From positions 1-64,000 of the forward strand of contig JAZKDP010000009.1 of NCBI GenBank assembly GCA_040387515.1: a stretch of DNA of 64,000 bases, given 5' to 3'. Positions 9,140 through 17,820 of this stretch are shown one piece after another (within the stretch, counting starts at the first letter, position 1; every line of letters begins with the position of its first letter). This stretch comes from Methylotenera_A sp040387515. GTDB taxonomy: Bacteria; Pseudomonadota; Gammaproteobacteria; Burkholderiales; Methylophilaceae. The translations under genes were made by a program, and so were the position numbers. The notes beneath the pieces were generated by a model. The model ran no database searches. It was not told the DNA's origin and saw nothing but the letters and a program-made list of their open reading frames with translations.

Positions 9140-9262
9140 GCTGAATCTTAGCTAAAAAACGGTTGTAACGAAACTATTGAATAGGATTTGGTAACTTTAA
9201 GTTGGATGCATACCATCTAATGGAATACATTATCTTAACAAATGTGAGTAACCATCAATTTT

Positions 9263-10165
9263 ATGAATATTATTTTAATTTCTAACAAATTGGCAACGGC
9301 CAAAAGTTTGTCGGCTTTTCAGGCTGGCGCACTGATTACGTCTTTAGTGTTAGTGCCAGTGATGTTGACTTTGCTTTTTATTACGCCACCAAGCAATATT
9401 AAAGAGCAAGGTATGAAGGCTTTGTTACCGCCTCAAATTAGAAGCTCTATTATTTCCTCGCAAGTGCATTTGGATGCTTACGCCAAAGAGCTAGGCGAAT
9501 TGCAAGCACGCATGATGCGATTAGATGCACAAAGTCGGCGATTGGCAAAATTGGCAGGTGAAAAAGAAAGTCCACTCATCAATAATCCCAATTTAAAACC
9601 AATTAATAACATACATCATAGCGGTGTTGGCGGACCATATGTGGAGTCGCACGCCATGACTGAAGCCGATTTGATTGTCGCGATACAAGCACTAACCGAA
9701 GCGGTGAACAAGCGTGATGACTACTTAAGTAGCATTGAGGCAAAGATTTTGCAAAAAAGTGTGCTGAAAGACATGTTGCCTAACAGTAGTCCGATAGATG
9801 CTGCTTTTAACTCATCTAGCTATGGCTGGCGTGCGGATCCTTTCAATGGTAATGAAGCTTTTCATGAGGGTTTGGACTTTTCGGCGAATACGGGTACGGA
9901 TATCAGGGCTGCTGCTGATGGCATTGTATCTAGCGCTGAGCGTACGCCCGATTATGGTAATATAGTTAAAATTGATCATGGGTCAGGTTTAGAAACGCGT
10001 TACGCACATGCTTCTAAATTGTTGGTTAAAGCAGGTGAGCGTGTAGTTAAAGGTCAAGTAGTAGCGCAAGTGGGCAGTACAGGACGTTCAACTGGGCCGC
10101 ATTTGCATTACGAAATTAGGCTTAATGGCAACGCACTTGATCCGCGTAAATATTTAAACCGATAA
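9263..10165 (+). CDS. M23-family (LytM domain) metallopeptidase, membrane-anchored
   Basis: Predicted peptidoglycan endopeptidase or LytM-type activator of amidases. 300 residues: one N-terminal membrane helix at about 25-47, a coiled-coil-like stretch of about 65-100, a linker, then the LytM domain at about 185-298. Metal ligands are intact: His and Asp in HEGLDFSA, and the HLH of GPHLHYEI; GSTGRSTG is the conserved glycine loop. An active enzyme is therefore likely, not a degenerate EnvC/NlpD-type one. It lies directly upstream of secA, an arrangement common in betaproteobacteria, although 152 bp separate the two. Confidence 0.92.
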   Translation: MNIILISNKLATAKSLSAFQAGALITSLVLVPVMLTLLFITPPSNIKEQGMKALLPPQIRSSIISSQVHLDAYAKELGELQARMMRLDAQSRRLAKLAGEKESPLINNPNLKPINNIHHSGVGGPYVESHAMTEADLIVAIQALTEAVNKRDDYLSSIEAKILQKSVLKDMLPNSSPIDAAFNSSSYGWRADPFNGNEAFHEGLDFSANTGTDIRAAADGIVSSAERTPDYGNIVKIDHGSGLETRYAHASKLLVKAGERVVKGQVVAQVGSTGRSTGPHLHYEIRLNGNALDPRKYLNR

Positions 10166-10285
10166 TCAATATTTTAATACGTCATTTTTATGACCTAAAT
10201 AAATTGAAAAGCGACATTGAAATAAAAAATAACTACCCAATATCCTTACAATACAAACAAACTTCCATCTAATCTCAAATATAGG

Positions 10286-10303
10286 TTTCCGAGGTCTCGG
10301 AAA
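10286..10303. repeat. 18-bp palindrome just upstream of secA
   Basis: TTTCCGAG-GT-CTCGGAAA, perfect arms with a 2-base centre, ending 14 bp before the secA ATG. It could be a DNA operator or an RNA hairpin limiting secA translation; the 2-base loop favours the DNA interpretation. Confidence 0.5.
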
Positions 10304-10317
10304 AGTGGTGTCTCTTC

Positions 10318-13056
10318 ATGTTATCCAAGTTGGTAAGAAAATTCTTCGGTAGTCGTAACGATAGGCTTGTTAAGCAATATGGCCAAACCGTTAAAGAAAT
10401 TCATGCATTAGAACCAGCAATGCAAGCTTTATCTGATGAGGCTTTACGCGCAAAAACAGAAGAATTTAAACAGCGTTTTCAACAAGGTGAAAGCTTAGAA
10501 AAGTTATTGCCAGAAGCGTTTGCTGTCGTGCGCGAAGGCGGCGTGCGTGCATTGGGTATGCGTCACTTTGATGTGCAAATGATTGGCGGCATGGTGCTTA
10601 ATTCAGGCAAGATCGCTGAGATGCGCACTGGTGAAGGTAAAACCTTAGTGGCAACATTACCAGTTTATCTGAACGCGATTACAGGCAAAGGTGTGCATGT
10701 CGTTACTGTGAACGATTACTTGGCTAAACGCGATGCGGAATGGATGGCCAAGCTATATAACTTTTTGGGCTTAAGTGTCGGTATTAACTTGTCGCAAATG
10801 CAGCACGATGCCAAACAATCAGCTTACGCAGCTGATATCACTTACGGTACCAATAACGAATTCGGTTTTGATTATCTGCGCGATAACATGGTGTTTACCA
10901 AAGATGAGCGTGTACAACGTTCTTTGAGCTATGCCTTGGTGGATGAGGTCGATTCGATTTTAATTGATGAAGCACGTACACCATTGATTATTTCCGGCCA
11001 GGCGGAAAATAGCATTGATTTGTATAACCAAATCAATGCAGTTGCCAAACAATTAACTGCACAAACCGTTGAAGATGGCGATGGCGATTTTTGGGTGGAT
11101 GAAAAAGCGCAAACAGTCACCATGAGTGAAGCGGGACATGAGCGCGCAGAAGCGATTTTAGCCAGTTCTGGCCTCATGACTGAAGGTTCTAGCCTTTATG
11201 AGGCGGCTAATATCACGCTAGTGCATCATCTTTATGCATCATTGCGCGCACAAAACCTGTTCAAAATCGATCAGCATTACGTTGTAGATGATGGCGAGAT
11301 CGTCATTGTGGATGAGTTCTCTGGACGTAAAATGCCGGGTCGCCGTTGGTCTGATGGTTTACACCAAGCGGTTGAAGCCAAAGAAGGCGTTGCGATTCAA
11401 AAAGAGAACCAAACGCTGGCATCGATTACTTTCCAAAACTATTTCCGCATGTACGAGAAATTAAGTGGTATGACGGGTACAGCCGATACCGAAGCATATG
11501 AGTTTAATCAGATTTATGGCTTGGAAACGGTTGTCATTCCAACGCATCGAAACATGCTGCGTAAAGACGCGATGGACAAGGTATATCGCACCTCTGCTGA
11601 AAAATATAATGCGGTAATTGAGGACATCAAGCAGTGTCAAGCCATTGGTCAGCCAGTGTTAGTCGGTACAACGTCGATTGAAAACTCAGAAATCATTTCT
11701 GGTTTGTTAACCAAAGCTAAGTTAAAACATGAGGTGTTAAACGCCAAGCAACATGAGCGCGAAGCACACATTGTGGCGGAAGCAGGTCAGCCAGGTGCGA
11801 TTACTATCGCTACTAATATGGCCGGTCGTGGTACAGACATTGTATTGGGTGGTAATCCAGAGTCTGCAATTCACGCGGTTAATTTAGATGAAAAATTGGA
11901 TGATGCACAAAAAGCCGCCAAAATCACACAACTAAAAGCGGAATGGCAACAGCGTCATGATGCCGTATTGGCATCAGGCGGTTTGCATATTATCGGCACC
12001 GAACGCCATGAATCGCGCCGTGTAGATAACCAATTGCGTGGTCGTTCAGGCCGTCAAGGTGACCCAGGCTCAAGTCGTTTCTACTTGGCTTTAGATGACC
12101 AATTGTTACGTATATTCTCTGGCGATCGCGTTTCGGCGATTATGGAACGCTTAAAAATGCCAGAAGGCGAAGCGATTGAACATGCGATGGTATCGCGCGC
12201 AATCGAGAATGCGCAGCGCAAGGTAGAAGGCCGTAACTTTGATATTCGTAAACAGTTATTAGAGTTTGATGATGTATCAAATGACCAGCGCAAAGTGATT
12301 TACGAGCAACGTAATGAGTTGCTAGAAGCCAATGATATTGGTGAAACCATCACCGCAATGCGTGCAGATGTGCTTGCCAGTATTTTTAGTGCGCATATTC
12401 CACCTGGTAGTGTAGAAGAGCAGTGGGATATCCCGAGCTTGGAAAAAAATCTGATTGCAGAAACTGGTTTAGATTTACCCTTGCAAAAAATGTTGGAAGA
12501 TAACCCTGATCTGCATGAAGAAACCTTGCGTGAGCGTATTTTTGACGCAGCTGAAGAATCATACAAAGCCAAAGAAGCATTGGCCAGCAATGACACGATG
12601 CGCCAATTTGAGCGTGCAGTAATGTTGCAAAGCATTGATAGCCATTGGCGTGAACATCTGGCAGCGTTAGATCATTTACGCCAAGGTATTCATTTACGTT
12701 CTTATGCGCAAAAAAATCCTAAGCAGGAATATAAGCGTGAAGCATTTGCATTGTTTGAAGGCCTGCTAAATACCGTTAAAAGCGAAGTAACTAAAGTGAC
12801 TATGCTGGTGCAGGTGAAAACGCAAGATGATGTGGAAGCGGTTGAAAAACCAGCTGATGTCGCAAATGTGCAGTATCAACACGCTGATTTTGATGAGGCT
12901 TTGGCTAATCCAGCGGATGAGTTTGCCGATGAAGAGCCCGCGCAAATGACCAGCGGTGAACCATTGGTGCGCGAAGGCGTGAAAGTTGGACGTAACGATC
13001 CATGTCCGTGTGGCTCTGGCAAAAAATATAAACAATGTCATGGCGTTTTAAGTTAA
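10318..13056 (+). CDS. secA: Preprotein translocase ATPase SecA
   Basis: Motor ATPase that drives preproteins through SecYEG. 912 residues, the normal length for proteobacteria. Seen in order: Walker A MRTGEGKTLVATLP (about 100), the Walker B/DEAD-like LVDEVDSILIDEARTP (about 207), the preprotein-crosslinking region, the second nucleotide-binding fold with TNMAGRGTDIVLGG and the arginine-finger region LRGRSGRQGDPG, the helical scaffold domain, and a C-terminal zinc motif CPCGSGKKYKQCHG that binds SecB and phospholipid. A GTGGTG stretch upstream may be the ribosome-binding site. A palindrome lies directly before the start and another overlaps the stop codon. No secM-like gene precedes it. Confidence 0.99.
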   Translation: MLSKLVRKFFGSRNDRLVKQYGQTVKEIHALEPAMQALSDEALRAKTEEFKQRFQQGESLEKLLPEAFAVVREGGVRALGMRHFDVQMIGGMVLNSGKIAEMRTGEGKTLVATLPVYLNAITGKGVHVVTVNDYLAKRDAEWMAKLYNFLGLSVGINLSQMQHDAKQSAYAADITYGTNNEFGFDYLRDNMVFTKDERVQRSLSYALVDEVDSILIDEARTPLIISGQAENSIDLYNQINAVAKQLTAQTVEDGDGDFWVDEKAQTVTMSEAGHERAEAILASSGLMTEGSSLYEAANITLVHHLYASLRAQNLFKIDQHYVVDDGEIVIVDEFSGRKMPGRRWSDGLHQAVEAKEGVAIQKENQTLASITFQNYFRMYEKLSGMTGTADTEAYEFNQIYGLETVVIPTHRNMLRKDAMDKVYRTSAEKYNAVIEDIKQCQAIGQPVLVGTTSIENSEIISGLLTKAKLKHEVLNAKQHEREAHIVAEAGQPGAITIATNMAGRGTDIVLGGNPESAIHAVNLDEKLDDAQKAAKITQLKAEWQQRHDAVLASGGLHIIGTERHESRRVDNQLRGRSGRQGDPGSSRFYLALDDQLLRIFSGDRVSAIMERLKMPEGEAIEHAMVSRAIENAQRKVEGRNFDIRKQLLEFDDVSNDQRKVIYEQRNELLEANDIGETITAMRADVLASIFSAHIPPGSVEEQWDIPSLEKNLIAETGLDLPLQKMLEDNPDLHEETLRERIFDAAEESYKAKEALASNDTMRQFERAVMLQSIDSHWREHLAALDHLRQGIHLRSYAQKNPKQEYKREAFALFEGLLNTVKSEVTKVTMLVQVKTQDDVEAVEKPADVANVQYQHADFDEALANPADEFADEEPAQMTSGEPLVREGVKVGRNDPCPCGSGKKYKQCHGVLS

Positions 13057-13079
13057 CTGTTTTAAACAGTTAACTTAAA
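13047..13079. repeat. 13-bp perfect inverted repeat overlapping the secA stop codon
   Basis: TTTAAGTTAACTG / CAGTTAACTTAAA with a 7-base loop; the secA TAA lies inside the left arm. It may protect the 3' end of the mRNA or act as a weak terminator. There is no T-tract. Confidence 0.6.
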
Positions 13080-13151
13080 TTTAGCTGAACTTAAATTTGA
13101 TTGAGCTTGGATTTAGATAGTCTTAGATTGAGGTTGTTTTAAGCATTAATT

Positions 13152-13185
13152 AAATGCGCGATTTTTGAAATCGCGCATTTTTATT
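13152..13185 (+). terminator. Intrinsic terminator downstream of secA
   Basis: Perfect 13-bp stem AAATGCGCGATTT / AAATCGCGCATTT with a 3-base loop, followed by TTATTTT. It ends about 20 bp before the DUF1289 gene, so that gene may be reached only by read-through or by a very short promoter. Confidence 0.8.
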
Positions 13186-13206
13186 TTGAATATTAGGAAT
13201 AAGTAA

Positions 13207-13389
13207 ATGTCAGAAATTGAAATTCAATCGCCTTGTATAGGTGTGTGTAGCATGGATGATTTAAGCGGATTGTGCCAAGGCTGTTACCGCTCAATGGATG
13301 AAATTCAGGGATGGTGGGATTTTACTAATCAACAGAAACAAGAAGTTGTGCATAAAGCCACTGAGCGCGAAGCGCAATTGTTTGATTAA
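13207..13389 (+). CDS. DUF1289 small cysteine protein
   Basis: 60 residues with the family pattern: SPCIGVCSMDD near residue 8, then GLCQGCYRSMDEIQGWW, giving four Cys in two CxxxC/CxxC pairs, and a Trp-Trp pair at about residues 36-37. Such proteins are presumed to bind a metal or an Fe-S centre; the function is not established. The start ATG at 13207 follows the AGGAATAAGTAA region, an acceptable Shine-Dalgarno. It stands alone between the secA terminator and the convergent efflux operon. Confidence 0.8.
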   Translation: MSEIEIQSPCIGVCSMDDLSGLCQGCYRSMDEIQGWWDFTNQQKQEVVHKATEREAQLFD

Positions 13390-13472
13390 GTTTTTTAATT
13401 CAGCAAGTTTCAGTTGCTACATAGTATCAATCATTTGCTTATTTTAGTTCGCGCTCGTTTTAGTTCTGTAGT

Positions 13473-13530
13473 GACTTAAATATTACTGTGACTTAAATAT
13501 TACTGTGACTTAGATATTACTATTACTTAA
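13473..13530. repeat. Tandem 17-bp repeat (3 full copies plus a partial fourth)
   Basis: Unit GACTTAAATATTACTGT at 13473-13489 and 13490-13506 (identical), then a copy with two changes at 13507-13523, then TACTTAA running into the stop codon of the RND pump gene (13527-13529, minus strand). Too short and too few copies for CRISPR. Confidence 0.85.
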
Positions 13531-16500
13531 ACAGGATTTTGCGCTTTTCTTTTTGCTGCACGCTTAAACATTCTTGCAATAAACTGTTCAAAGTCATCCA
13601 CATAAGTAAACACCACAGGAATCACCAGTAAACTTAATACGGTAGAAGTCAGTAATCCGCCAATCACCGCAACCGCCATTGGACTTCTGAATGAGCCATC
13701 GCCAGAGCCCCACTCTAAGGCCAGTGGTAACATGCCTGCGGTCATCGCAATGGTGGTCATAATAATCGGACGCGCACGTTTATGACAGGCATCTTTAATC
13801 GCTTCCAGTCGACTTAAATGTAATTCTCGCCGTGCAACAATGGCGTATTCCACCAGCAGGATTGAGTTTTTGGTCGCAATACCCATCAGCATAATCAACC
13901 CAATCATCGATGGCATTGACAACGCTTTGCCAGCAATCAACATACCTAAAAATGCACCACCCAGCGATAACGGCAGTGCCACTAAAATGGTCACTGGTTG
14001 CAAAAAGTCTTTAAATAACAGCACCAGTACAAAATAAATACAAACTACACCAGTTAGCATGGCTAAGCTAAAGCTTGCAAATAACTCCGCCATGGCTTCT
14101 GAGTCACCCAGTTCACGTTGCTCAACGCCAAGCGGTAGGTTTTGAATGCTGGGCAATGCTTTCACCATATTAGCTAGCTCTCCCAATGGCATGCCTGAAG
14201 TCTCAATATCAAATTGAATATTGCGTGAGCGGTCATAGCGGTCAATCATAGCGGGGCCGCTTGCAATCTTCATGCTAGCGACTTGTTCTAATGGTACGGG
14301 TCCGCGCGACCCTGGAACAGACAATTTTTGCAGCACAGTTAAATCAGTTTTTGCACTTTCATCTAATTTAACCAAGATAGGCACTTGGCGTTTTTCCAGA
14401 TTGAGTTTGGTTAATGCTTGTTGATAATCACCTACCGTGGCAATGCGTAAAGTTTCGCCAATGGCGGAGCTGGTAACACCCAAATCAGCTGCTGCGGTGA
14501 AGTCTGGCGTCACAATCACCTCTGGCCTGACTAAAGATGCGCTAGAAGCGATATTGCCTAACCCTGCAATGGTACGTAAGTCTTTTTCAACAGAATTGGC
14601 TGCCGCTTGTAGTGCGTTACTATCTTCACCAGAAAGTACCAGTATGTATTTCTCGCCATTGCCGCCCAAGCCAACATTGACTCTAACACCAGGCAATTGC
14701 TGCAATTGTTCGCGTATTTGCTTCTCAATCTCTTGTTTTCTTGGACGATTTCCACGTGCATCCAATAAGATGGTTAACGTTGATTTTCGAGTTTCAATTG
14801 CACCAGAACTCACAAAAGGATCAGTGCCAGCAGCGCCGCCGCCAATGGTCGTGTAGATACTATTAATGTGAGGGATTTTAGCGATGATTAAACGTGCTTG
14901 TTCTGATGACGCAACCGTTTGCTGCAATGATGCACCAGGCGGTAGTTCTAATCGTACTTGTGTTTGCGAGTTATCGTCTGCGGGGATGAATCCTGTGGGC
15001 AACAGTGGAATGAGCATCAGAGATGCCACAAAAAAGGTAATAGCCGCCAAAGTTGTTGCTAAGCGATGATTTAAACACCAACTGCTGACGCGCATATACA
15101 GCGTCATGATTTTGCCATCTTCTACATGGTTTGTGCTAATTGGCTTCATTAAATATGCCGCCATCATGGGCGTTAATACGCGTGCGACCACTAATGAAAC
15201 AAAAACTGCGATTGAGGCTGTCCAACCGAATTGTTTGAAAAATTTACCTGGAATACCGCTCATAAAAGCCGTAGGCAAAAATACGGCAATTAAAGTGAAG
15301 GTAGTCGCGATAACGGCCAAACCAATTTCATCTGCGGCTTCCATGGCGGCTTGATAAGGCGATTTCCCCATGCGTAAATGGCGCACAATATTTTCCACTT
15401 CCACAATGGCATCATCCACCAGAACGCCCACAACCAACGATAGCGCAAGCAAAGTGACCACGTTGATTGAAAAGCCCAAATAGTGCATGCCGATGAATGC
15501 CGGAATCACCGATAGCGGTAGCGCAACTGCGGATACGAATGTTGCACGAAAATCGCCTAAAAATAGCCAAACTACCAGAACCGCTAGCACTGCGCCTTCA
15601 ATCAGCAGCGTGATAGAAGCATCAAAGTCTTCCTGTACGGGTGTTACAAAATTAAATGCCTCAGTGATTTCAATATCAGGATGCGCTAGTTTTAAGTCAG
15701 CCAGTGCTTTATGCACTCCAGCACCAACTTCCAGCTCACTTGCGCCTTTGCTGCGTGTGACATCAAAGCCAACCACTGTTTTTCCGTTTAACAATGCCGT
15801 AGACGAGCGCTCTGCGATGGTATCTTTCACGGTGGCGACTTGGTCTAGCCGAATTTTTCGGCCGTCATTTAAGATGATCTCTAATCGTGCGAGTGCTTCA
15901 GCTGATTTCACCGTTGCAATCGTGCGAATGGGTTGGTCGCTACCACCAAGTTTAGTTGCGCCACCAGCCACTTCAATTTGCGCGAGCCTTAATTGGCGTG
16001 AAATATCTGCTGCACTGGCGTTTAAAGATTGCAATTTAGCGGCATCCAGCTCTACCCAAATTTGGCGATTTACACCGCCTACGCGGCTTATGCTGCCGAC
16101 ACCTTGTACGCCAAGCAATTTACGCGTAACGGTGTCATCTACAAACCAGGAAAGCGCTTCATCATCTAAACTTGGAGAGTAGATCGTAAACGCTAAAATA
16201 GGCGATCCAGATAGATTGACCTTGGAAACAATCGGATCACGCAAATCATCGGGCATATCGGCGCGCACTTCTGTTACCGCAGAACGCACATCGTCTACGG
16301 CTTCTTGCGTGGGTTTTTCTAAACGAAACTCTGCAGTAATCGTGACGTTACCATCTTGAATTTTGGTGTAAATATGCTTTAAGTCTTGCAGTTTGGCGAT
16401 AGAATTCTCTAATTTACGCGCCACTTCGTTTTCTAATTGCCCAGGTGAAGCGCCTGGCAAAGAGGCGCTAACTGTGACAGTTGGTAGCTCTAAATCGGGA

Positions 16501-16613
16501 AAGTTTTGTACTTTCATGGCATTAAAGCTCATGAAACCCGCTAGCGTTAGCAGAATAAATAAAATAAGCGCAGGAACAGGATTTTTAATCGACCAGCTTG
16601 AGACATTCATCAT
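13527..16613 (-). CDS. RND-family multidrug efflux transporter (inner-membrane pump)
   Basis: Proton-driven inner-membrane component of a tripartite efflux system. 1028 residues, the usual HAE1/AcrB size. Topology fits: TM1 after a short N-terminus (SWSIKNPVPALILF), a large periplasmic loop, then TM2-6 including GVLVDDAIVEVENIVRHL, where the acidic pair in TM4 forms the proton relay. A second large loop and TM8-12 follow, with GIATKNSILLVEYA. The start overlaps the end of the adaptor gene by 4 bp. Last gene of the tetR-led operon; a 17-bp tandem repeat follows immediately. The substrate cannot be read from the sequence. Confidence 0.95.
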   Translation of the reverse strand: MMNVSSWSIKNPVPALILFILLTLAGFMSFNAMKVQNFPDLELPTVTVSASLPGASPGQLENEVARKLENSIAKLQDLKHIYTKIQDGNVTITAEFRLEKPTQEAVDDVRSAVTEVRADMPDDLRDPIVSKVNLSGSPILAFTIYSPSLDDEALSWFVDDTVTRKLLGVQGVGSISRVGGVNRQIWVELDAAKLQSLNASAADISRQLRLAQIEVAGGATKLGGSDQPIRTIATVKSAEALARLEIILNDGRKIRLDQVATVKDTIAERSSTALLNGKTVVGFDVTRSKGASELEVGAGVHKALADLKLAHPDIEITEAFNFVTPVQEDFDASITLLIEGAVLAVLVVWLFLGDFRATFVSAVALPLSVIPAFIGMHYLGFSINVVTLLALSLVVGVLVDDAIVEVENIVRHLRMGKSPYQAAMEAADEIGLAVIATTFTLIAVFLPTAFMSGIPGKFFKQFGWTASIAVFVSLVVARVLTPMMAAYLMKPISTNHVEDGKIMTLYMRVSSWCLNHRLATTLAAITFFVASLMLIPLLPTGFIPADDNSQTQVRLELPPGASLQQTVASSEQARLIIAKIPHINSIYTTIGGGAAGTDPFVSSGAIETRKSTLTILLDARGNRPRKQEIEKQIREQLQQLPGVRVNVGLGGNGEKYILVLSGEDSNALQAAANSVEKDLRTIAGLGNIASSASLVRPEVIVTPDFTAAADLGVTSSAIGETLRIATVGDYQQALTKLNLEKRQVPILVKLDESAKTDLTVLQKLSVPGSRGPVPLEQVASMKIASGPAMIDRYDRSRNIQFDIETSGMPLGELANMVKALPSIQNLPLGVEQRELGDSEAMAELFASFSLAMLTGVVCIYFVLVLLFKDFLQPVTILVALPLSLGGAFLGMLIAGKALSMPSMIGLIMLMGIATKNSILLVEYAIVARRELHLSRLEAIKDACHKRARPIIMTTIAMTAGMLPLALEWGSGDGSFRSPMAVAVIGGLLTSTVLSLLVIPVVFTYVDDFEQFIARMFKRAAKRKAQNPV

Positions 16614-17815
16614 TTTGCAACGCTTTCAGGTGAAGCGCTCTCACTTTTAGGTACTACTCTGACAGTATCTCCATCGGCTAAAAATGCACCGCCACTGGCG
16701 ACAAAGTGATTTTCAAGCGTTTTATTATCAACGTCTAACAGCTCCACTAAATCGCCACTGCGCCGACCCGTATTCACTTTTATTTGTTTGATTTGTGCGA
16801 TGTGATTCAGTCCACCAGTTTGCATAGGACTGTTTTTATCACTTGGTTTGGCTATCACTTGCATTGCGTAGGCAAAGCCATCACGCAGCACAATTGCATC
16901 GGCAGGTAAGGTGTACGCCTCTGTGCTTTCTAGTACAAATATCCCTCTCGCATACATGCCTGCTTTGGCTGTGTCCGCAGGAATATCCACATATACCAAG
17001 GCATTGCGTGTTTGGCTATCAATGCTTGGTGCAATCGCGCGTACTTTACCCGTTAAAATATTTCCATCGGGAAGCGTTAAATCTGCTTTCATACCAATAT
17101 GTATTTTATTTATATCCGCAGATGTGAGTTCTGCGCGCCACTCTAAGCGGCCTTTACGTACCAATTTAAATAGTTCTTGTCCTGCCGCCGCAACAGAACC
17201 GACAGTTGCGGTACGCGATGAAACAATGCCGTCATCTGGTGCATTGACTGTGGTTTGTTTGAGCTTGATATTTTGTAAATTCAGTGTGGCTTCAGCGGCT
17301 TCAACTCGTGCTTTGGTGCTGGCTTCGGCACTTAAATATTGCTCGATTTGTTGGGTGCTTAATGCACCTGAATTTTGTATACTTTTAGCACGACTAGCAT
17401 TGCCAGTTGCTTCAATTGCCGCTGCTTTAGCTTCTGCAAGGTTGGCACTGGCTTGGGCTAAATCGGCCGAAACAAGGCCAGAGGCAAAGCGTGCCAGTAT
17501 TTGTCCGCGTTTAACCGTATCGCCCACATTCACCAAAACTTCATTCAGCAATAAGCCATTTACTTCTGCGCCCACTACCGCCTCTTGCCAAGGGGCGATA
17601 TTGCCGTTGGCTGGAATGGTTAGATTCAGCATAGTGCGTTTTATTTTGGCGGTATTAACCGTGAGTGCCGCATTGGTGTTTGACGCTTGAGCCTTAGTTG
17701 TTTCGGCAGACACGTCTTTTGAATCAGGTTGTTTTTGTTTAATAATTAAAAAATAGACAGCTAGAGCAATCGCAATTGCCAAGACAATCCAAATGAGACG
17801 ATTTTTTTTAAACAT
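16610..17815 (-). CDS. RND efflux periplasmic adaptor (membrane fusion protein)
   Basis: Bridges the inner-membrane pump and the outer-membrane channel. 401 residues: N-terminal signal anchor at about 8-27, a lipoyl/barrel-sandwich half (PANGNIAPWQEAVVGAEVNG), an alpha-helical hairpin rich in Ala and Glu (about 120-185), then the second lipoyl half (VNAPDDGIVSSRTATVGSV) and the beta-barrel domain. No lipobox Cys is seen, so it is anchored by the N-terminal helix. Five bases separate it from the preceding outer-membrane factor gene and it overlaps the pump gene, so it is translated as one unit with them. Confidence 0.93.
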   Translation of the reverse strand: MFKKNRLIWIVLAIAIALAVYFLIIKQKQPDSKDVSAETTKAQASNTNAALTVNTAKIKRTMLNLTIPANGNIAPWQEAVVGAEVNGLLLNEVLVNVGDTVKRGQILARFASGLVSADLAQASANLAEAKAAAIEATGNASRAKSIQNSGALSTQQIEQYLSAEASTKARVEAAEATLNLQNIKLKQTTVNAPDDGIVSSRTATVGSVAAAGQELFKLVRKGRLEWRAELTSADINKIHIGMKADLTLPDGNILTGKVRAIAPSIDSQTRNALVYVDIPADTAKAGMYARGIFVLESTEAYTLPADAIVLRDGFAYAMQVIAKPSDKNSPMQTGGLNHIAQIKQIKVNTGRRSGDLVELLDVDNKTLENHFVASGGAFLADGDTVRVVPKSESASPESVAK

Positions 17816-17820
17816 AGTGC

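Noticed and set aside
13473..13530. Possible iteron array or origin
   Set aside because: Only three 17-bp units, no DnaA-type boxes and no rep gene; the neighbourhood is an ordinary efflux operon.
16911..17690. 259-codon open frame opposite the efflux adaptor (similar long shadows at 6406-6915, 15487-16182 and 18791-19417)
   Set aside because: All lie fully opposite strongly conserved genes, and their translations are low-complexity Ser/Ala/Thr without recognisable domains.
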